Source: Anaerolineales bacterium
GTDB lineage: Bacteria > Chloroflexota > Anaerolineae > Anaerolineales > JABWBV01
Length of the DNA stretch: 64,000 nt
Direction: 5' to 3'
Assembly (NCBI GenBank): GCA_020634875.1
Contig: JACKAX010000011.1
Location: 33,777 to 97,776, forward strand
Under the pieces are notes generated by a model. The model did not search any database and was not told the DNA's origin. It saw nothing but the letters and a program-made list of their open reading frames with translations. Both the position numbers and the translations under genes were made by a program. Position 1 is the first letter of the stretch. The number at the start of each line of letters is the position of its first letter. Positions 61,558 to 64,000 of the stretch are shown here, one piece after another.

Positions 61558-61938
61558 TTACTTGCCCGCAAGCAGGGCCACAATTTTTTTTGCGTTCTGA
61601 AAAACAGCCGGGCGCAGCCAGGGGTGGGGCGGGGCCGATGCGCTCCCGAGTTCGATATAAAAACCGTGATGCCGCCCCCCTGTTCCGCTCTTACTCACCC
61701 CACTCACCTTGGTCCCTACACGGATCACGACCTCATTCGGCATCTGCTCGACCTCACTCGTCAACAAATGGTTTGCAACCATCTTCCGATATCCCGCCCC
61801 CCACTCCGGGTCATTAATCGCCAGCAGACGCTGGCGGGCGTCGGTTTCAATGAATTTGCCAACAATCGCCGCATTGGAGGCCACCTCCCGGATGACTTCC
61901 TTCTTTACGTTTTCCGGCGTCCACGTCACGATAGTCAT
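61558..61938 (-). CDS. HK97 gp10-like neck protein
   Basis: The 126-residue protein has ENVKKEVIREVASNAAIVGKFIETDARQRL and the GFYIELGSASAPPHPWLRPAVF element of the HK97 gp10 family, which joins head and tail. Confidence 0.85.
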   Translation of the reverse strand: MTIVTWTPENVKKEVIREVASNAAIVGKFIETDARQRLLAINDPEWGAGYRKMVANHLLTSEVEQMPNEVVIRVGTKVSGVSKSGTGGRHHGFYIELGSASAPPHPWLRPAVFQNAKKIVALLAGK

Positions 61939-62285
61939 GATCCTGCCTCCAGCGAGACTTCAGGTTGCTTTTCGCGGCAGTCTACTTCGAGGTGGTGGCC
62001 CGCCTTCGAAGGCTCCCGCACCCCCTCCACCTCAACGAGCAGCCCATCCGTGACCAGCGTATCGCCACGGGCCACGTCGGTTCCGGCGACGGCATAAAAA
62101 ACATGCGTAATCTCTCGTCCTTCCTGCCTGGCTTCAACGCGCTCCTGGCTGGTCGCCGGCCGGATCCGCCCCTGCACCTCCCCAATCTGCGTCGGCACAA
62201 ACGACCACCCCCCCTGCCCATCACTCGTCCGCTCCCGGCGGAAGACAAAAAAATCATGGTTCATCAGCGAAGAAAAAACACTCAT
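61935..62285 (-). CDS. Head closure (head-tail adaptor) protein
   Basis: The 116-residue protein matches phage head closure proteins (FFVFRRERTSDGQGGWSFVPTQIGEVQGRIRPATSQERVEA). ATG 62285 follows a dispersed repeat directly, without a ribosome binding site; ATG 62264 (MNHDFFVFRR) is an alternative. Confidence 0.85.
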   Translation of the reverse strand: MSVFSSLMNHDFFVFRRERTSDGQGGWSFVPTQIGEVQGRIRPATSQERVEARQEGREITHVFYAVAGTDVARGDTLVTDGLLVEVEGVREPSKAGHHLEVDCREKQPEVSLEAGS

Positions 62286-62332
62286 AAAAAAATCCGTGTA
62301 AATCCGTTCAATCCGTCAAATCCGCGTTCTAT
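62286..62332. repeat. Dispersed 9-base-period repeat, copy e
   Basis: ATCCGTGTAA, ATCCGTTCA, ATCCGTCAA and ATCCGCGTT units occur. On the minus strand the copy ends exactly at ATG 62285, as copy c does at 46491. Confidence 0.75.
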
Positions 62333-62334
62333 TC

Positions 62335-62943
62335 CTAAATCCGAAACTTATTCAACATATCCTTCTCGCTCATCAACAGCAGCCGCGCCGCAGAGACACC
62401 CATCGTCCCCTCCATCGAACTCGCCTCCGGCGAAAACCCGACCGAATAATCGCCCAGTCGTTTGGTGATCAGCCCCCCCACCCCTGCGTTCTCTTCCGCC
62501 TTCAGCCCCGCCTGGTACGCCCTGGCCGCCGCCCGCGTACACACATCCACCACCTCCTGCGGCAGCGTCGCATACCCGTGCGAATAGGTAATCTCGATAT
62601 TCTGGAGTCCCTCCATCGCCCCGTCCAACTTCCACACATTCCCCCGCAGCCGGTGCAAAATCCCCGTCCTATCCAATCGGTAATCCGTGTTGGCCACCAG
62701 CGTCACCCCCTCCTCCACCACCTCGCTCAATTCCACCACCGGCAATTCCGGCAAAAATAACCGTCTCCCGCGCGGCGCATCCAACACAATCGTCTCATCC
62801 TCCACCAGCGACAAATGCTGCCGGCAATAATTCCGGATCGCCCCCGTCGCCTCCGCCAGCGCCCGCAGCGCAGACGGATCATCATACGCCAGTTCGATCT
62901 GCAAAAAATTGGCAATATCGGCGATGGTCGCAAAATCAGCCAT
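62335..62943 (-). CDS. Head-tail connector protein
   Basis: The 202-residue protein is helical (ATIADIANFLQIELAYDDPSALRALAEATGAIRNYCRQHL) followed by a beta section and a helical end. This fits gp6-like connector proteins. It overlaps the lysozyme gene by eight bases and has GGAG before ATG 62943. Confidence 0.85.
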   Translation of the reverse strand: MADFATIADIANFLQIELAYDDPSALRALAEATGAIRNYCRQHLSLVEDETIVLDAPRGRRLFLPELPVVELSEVVEEGVTLVANTDYRLDRTGILHRLRGNVWKLDGAMEGLQNIEITYSHGYATLPQEVVDVCTRAAARAYQAGLKAEENAGVGGLITKRLGDYSVGFSPEASSMEGTMGVSAARLLLMSEKDMLNKFRI

Positions 62944-63985
62944 GGTTCTCCGCCTCCATAAACCGCGTCGTATTCAACTGCACACACCCCCAGTTCCCAT
63001 CCAGCAGGTTTCCCCAGGCTGAACTTCCCCCCACGTCGGCGAGCACCACCTCATCCCCGGCGTGCAGTTGATAGACAATTGGATAATTCGTCCCGGGTCC
63101 CATCCGGACGTTCAGCGCAGCCGCCGTAACCCGCATCGCCAGCCCCGTCGCAGGGGTGGGTGGTGCGGGCACCGCCCCGACGAGCGCCAAAAATACCGCC
63201 TTTTCGATCAGCGTCAGGTCATAATCCACGGCCATCGTTCCAAAGCCTGGCAACGGATAGGGCACCCACGGATGCGTCCGGGCTGGGTCCGAAACCCCGC
63301 GCTGCCAGCCGAGGCGGTTCGCCACCGGCCAGCCGGTCGGCTGCGTCGGCAACGAGGCGGACGTATAATGTGCCAGCCACTGCCAAATCCGCTGGCCGGG
63401 CGTGGTATTTTTCAACCAGGGGGGCGTTGGCATCAACGCCGTGTTCGCAAAACCAGGCGACGAATACAAACCGCACCGTTCCACCTGGCCAGTCGCATTT
63501 TTGATTTTGAGTGCCAGATCCCCAAAAAAATCTTCCAGCTTATTCAGCCGGTCGGCATTGGCAACCCCGTCGGTCGTTTCGCAGTCCCCCCATACCAGGG
63601 GACAAAACCCAAGCGCATCGAGCGCGGGCTGGAGGATGCTCCACACCAGGTTCGCCTGTGTGTGTGGATCCTGGTTGGACCGGAAAAAGTGATAAGCCGC
63701 CACCGGCCAGCCTGCTTCCAGCGCGTGCATTAGGTGTAACGGAAACTCCGTATCGGTATATCCGCCATCCGAAGTCCGCAGCCAGGCGGTCAACAGCCCT
63801 CCCGCCCGTGCCGCCGCATAATTAATTTGCGCGGCAGGCTGGTATTTGGAAATGTCCACATACGGCTCCAGGCTCGTCTCTAGCGTCAAAAACTGCCGCC
63901 ACAAACGTTGGCCCGCGCCAGGCTGCAACTCGGCTCGAACCTGTGCAATCGCCGCATACTCGCGGGGGTCAAATGGCCGTGTCAT
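62936..63985 (-). CDS. Phage lysozyme (GH25 type) with SH3 domain
   Basis: The 349-residue protein has a GH25 fold with the catalytic aspartate in YVDISKYQP, the Asp/Glu pair in LVWGDCETT and GLYSSP. A C-terminal SH3-type domain is visible (AMRVTAAALNVRMGPGTNYPIVYQLHAGDEVVL). It cleaves peptidoglycan for host lysis or as a virion enzyme. It is an unusual neighbour for head-tail joining genes. GGAG lies upstream of ATG 63985, so the gene is complete. Confidence 0.85.
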   Translation of the reverse strand: MTRPFDPREYAAIAQVRAELQPGAGQRLWRQFLTLETSLEPYVDISKYQPAAQINYAAARAGGLLTAWLRTSDGGYTDTEFPLHLMHALEAGWPVAAYHFFRSNQDPHTQANLVWSILQPALDALGFCPLVWGDCETTDGVANADRLNKLEDFFGDLALKIKNATGQVERCGLYSSPGFANTALMPTPPWLKNTTPGQRIWQWLAHYTSASLPTQPTGWPVANRLGWQRGVSDPARTHPWVPYPLPGFGTMAVDYDLTLIEKAVFLALVGAVPAPPTPATGLAMRVTAAALNVRMGPGTNYPIVYQLHAGDEVVLADVGGSSAWGNLLDGNWGCVQLNTTRFMEAENHG

Positions 63986-64000
63986 CCCGAACGCTCCCCG

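Overview
The window looks like a chromosomal segment of a filamentous or anaerobic Chloroflexota bacterium (an Anaerolineae-like lineage is my inference, not proven) that carries a long prophage or integrated siphovirus on its right side. Pointers to the host are secreted repeat proteins with delta-60 and Ig-like domains and an LPL(V/I)xR terminal tag, a very large MalT/LuxR-type regulator, SBP-family-5 ABC import linked to sulfatases, and generally low-complexity Ala/Thr/Gln coiled coils.

Region 1 (1-14.8 kb) is general chromosome. It holds a secreted repeat protein followed by a collapsed remnant of its paralogue, a membrane protein, DNA polymerase IV, a YbaK-type deacylase, a 997-residue secreted delta-60/Ig-like protein, a decayed MacB/FtsX-type ABC exporter, a quinone-oxidoreductase-like dehydrogenase, a sulfurtransferase with an extra N-terminal domain, and a LuxR-family ATPase regulator.

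Region 2 (14.8-19.9 kb) carries the bacterial RNA-repair pair Pnkp and Hen1 and a GlpX-type phosphatase with an altered active-site loop. Region 3 (19.9-35.4 kb) is a sulfatase locus: a SulP-STAS-rhodanese fusion transporter, an anaerobic sulfatase maturase, two Cys-type sulfatases without signal peptides, a complete peptide/oligosaccharide-type ABC importer with its lipoprotein, and a YesM/YesN-type two-component system. The simplest reading is import of a sulfated substrate, desulfation in the cytosol and disposal of the sulfate. From 30.7 kb down to 14.8 kb all genes lie on the minus strand with small gaps.

Region 4 (35.8-64 kb) starts at a tRNA-Lys(CTT) gene and a tyrosine integrase and is phage. 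Early genes (37.4-46.1 kb, plus strand) include a GIY-YIG protein, a membrane-anchored FtsK/HerA-like ATPase, a membrane coiled-coil protein, a replication initiator with a DnaA domain I-like C terminus and probable origin repeats inside its own gene, and a J-domain protein. A bidirectional terminator at 46.2 kb separates them from the late genes (64-46.2 kb, minus strand): lysozyme, head-tail connector and closure proteins, tail tube, tail chaperones joined by a probable -1 frameshift at CCCAAAC, tape measure, distal tail and fibre-like proteins, HNH nuclease and terminase subunits. Portal, protease and capsid genes are not in the window and presumably lie beyond base 64000.
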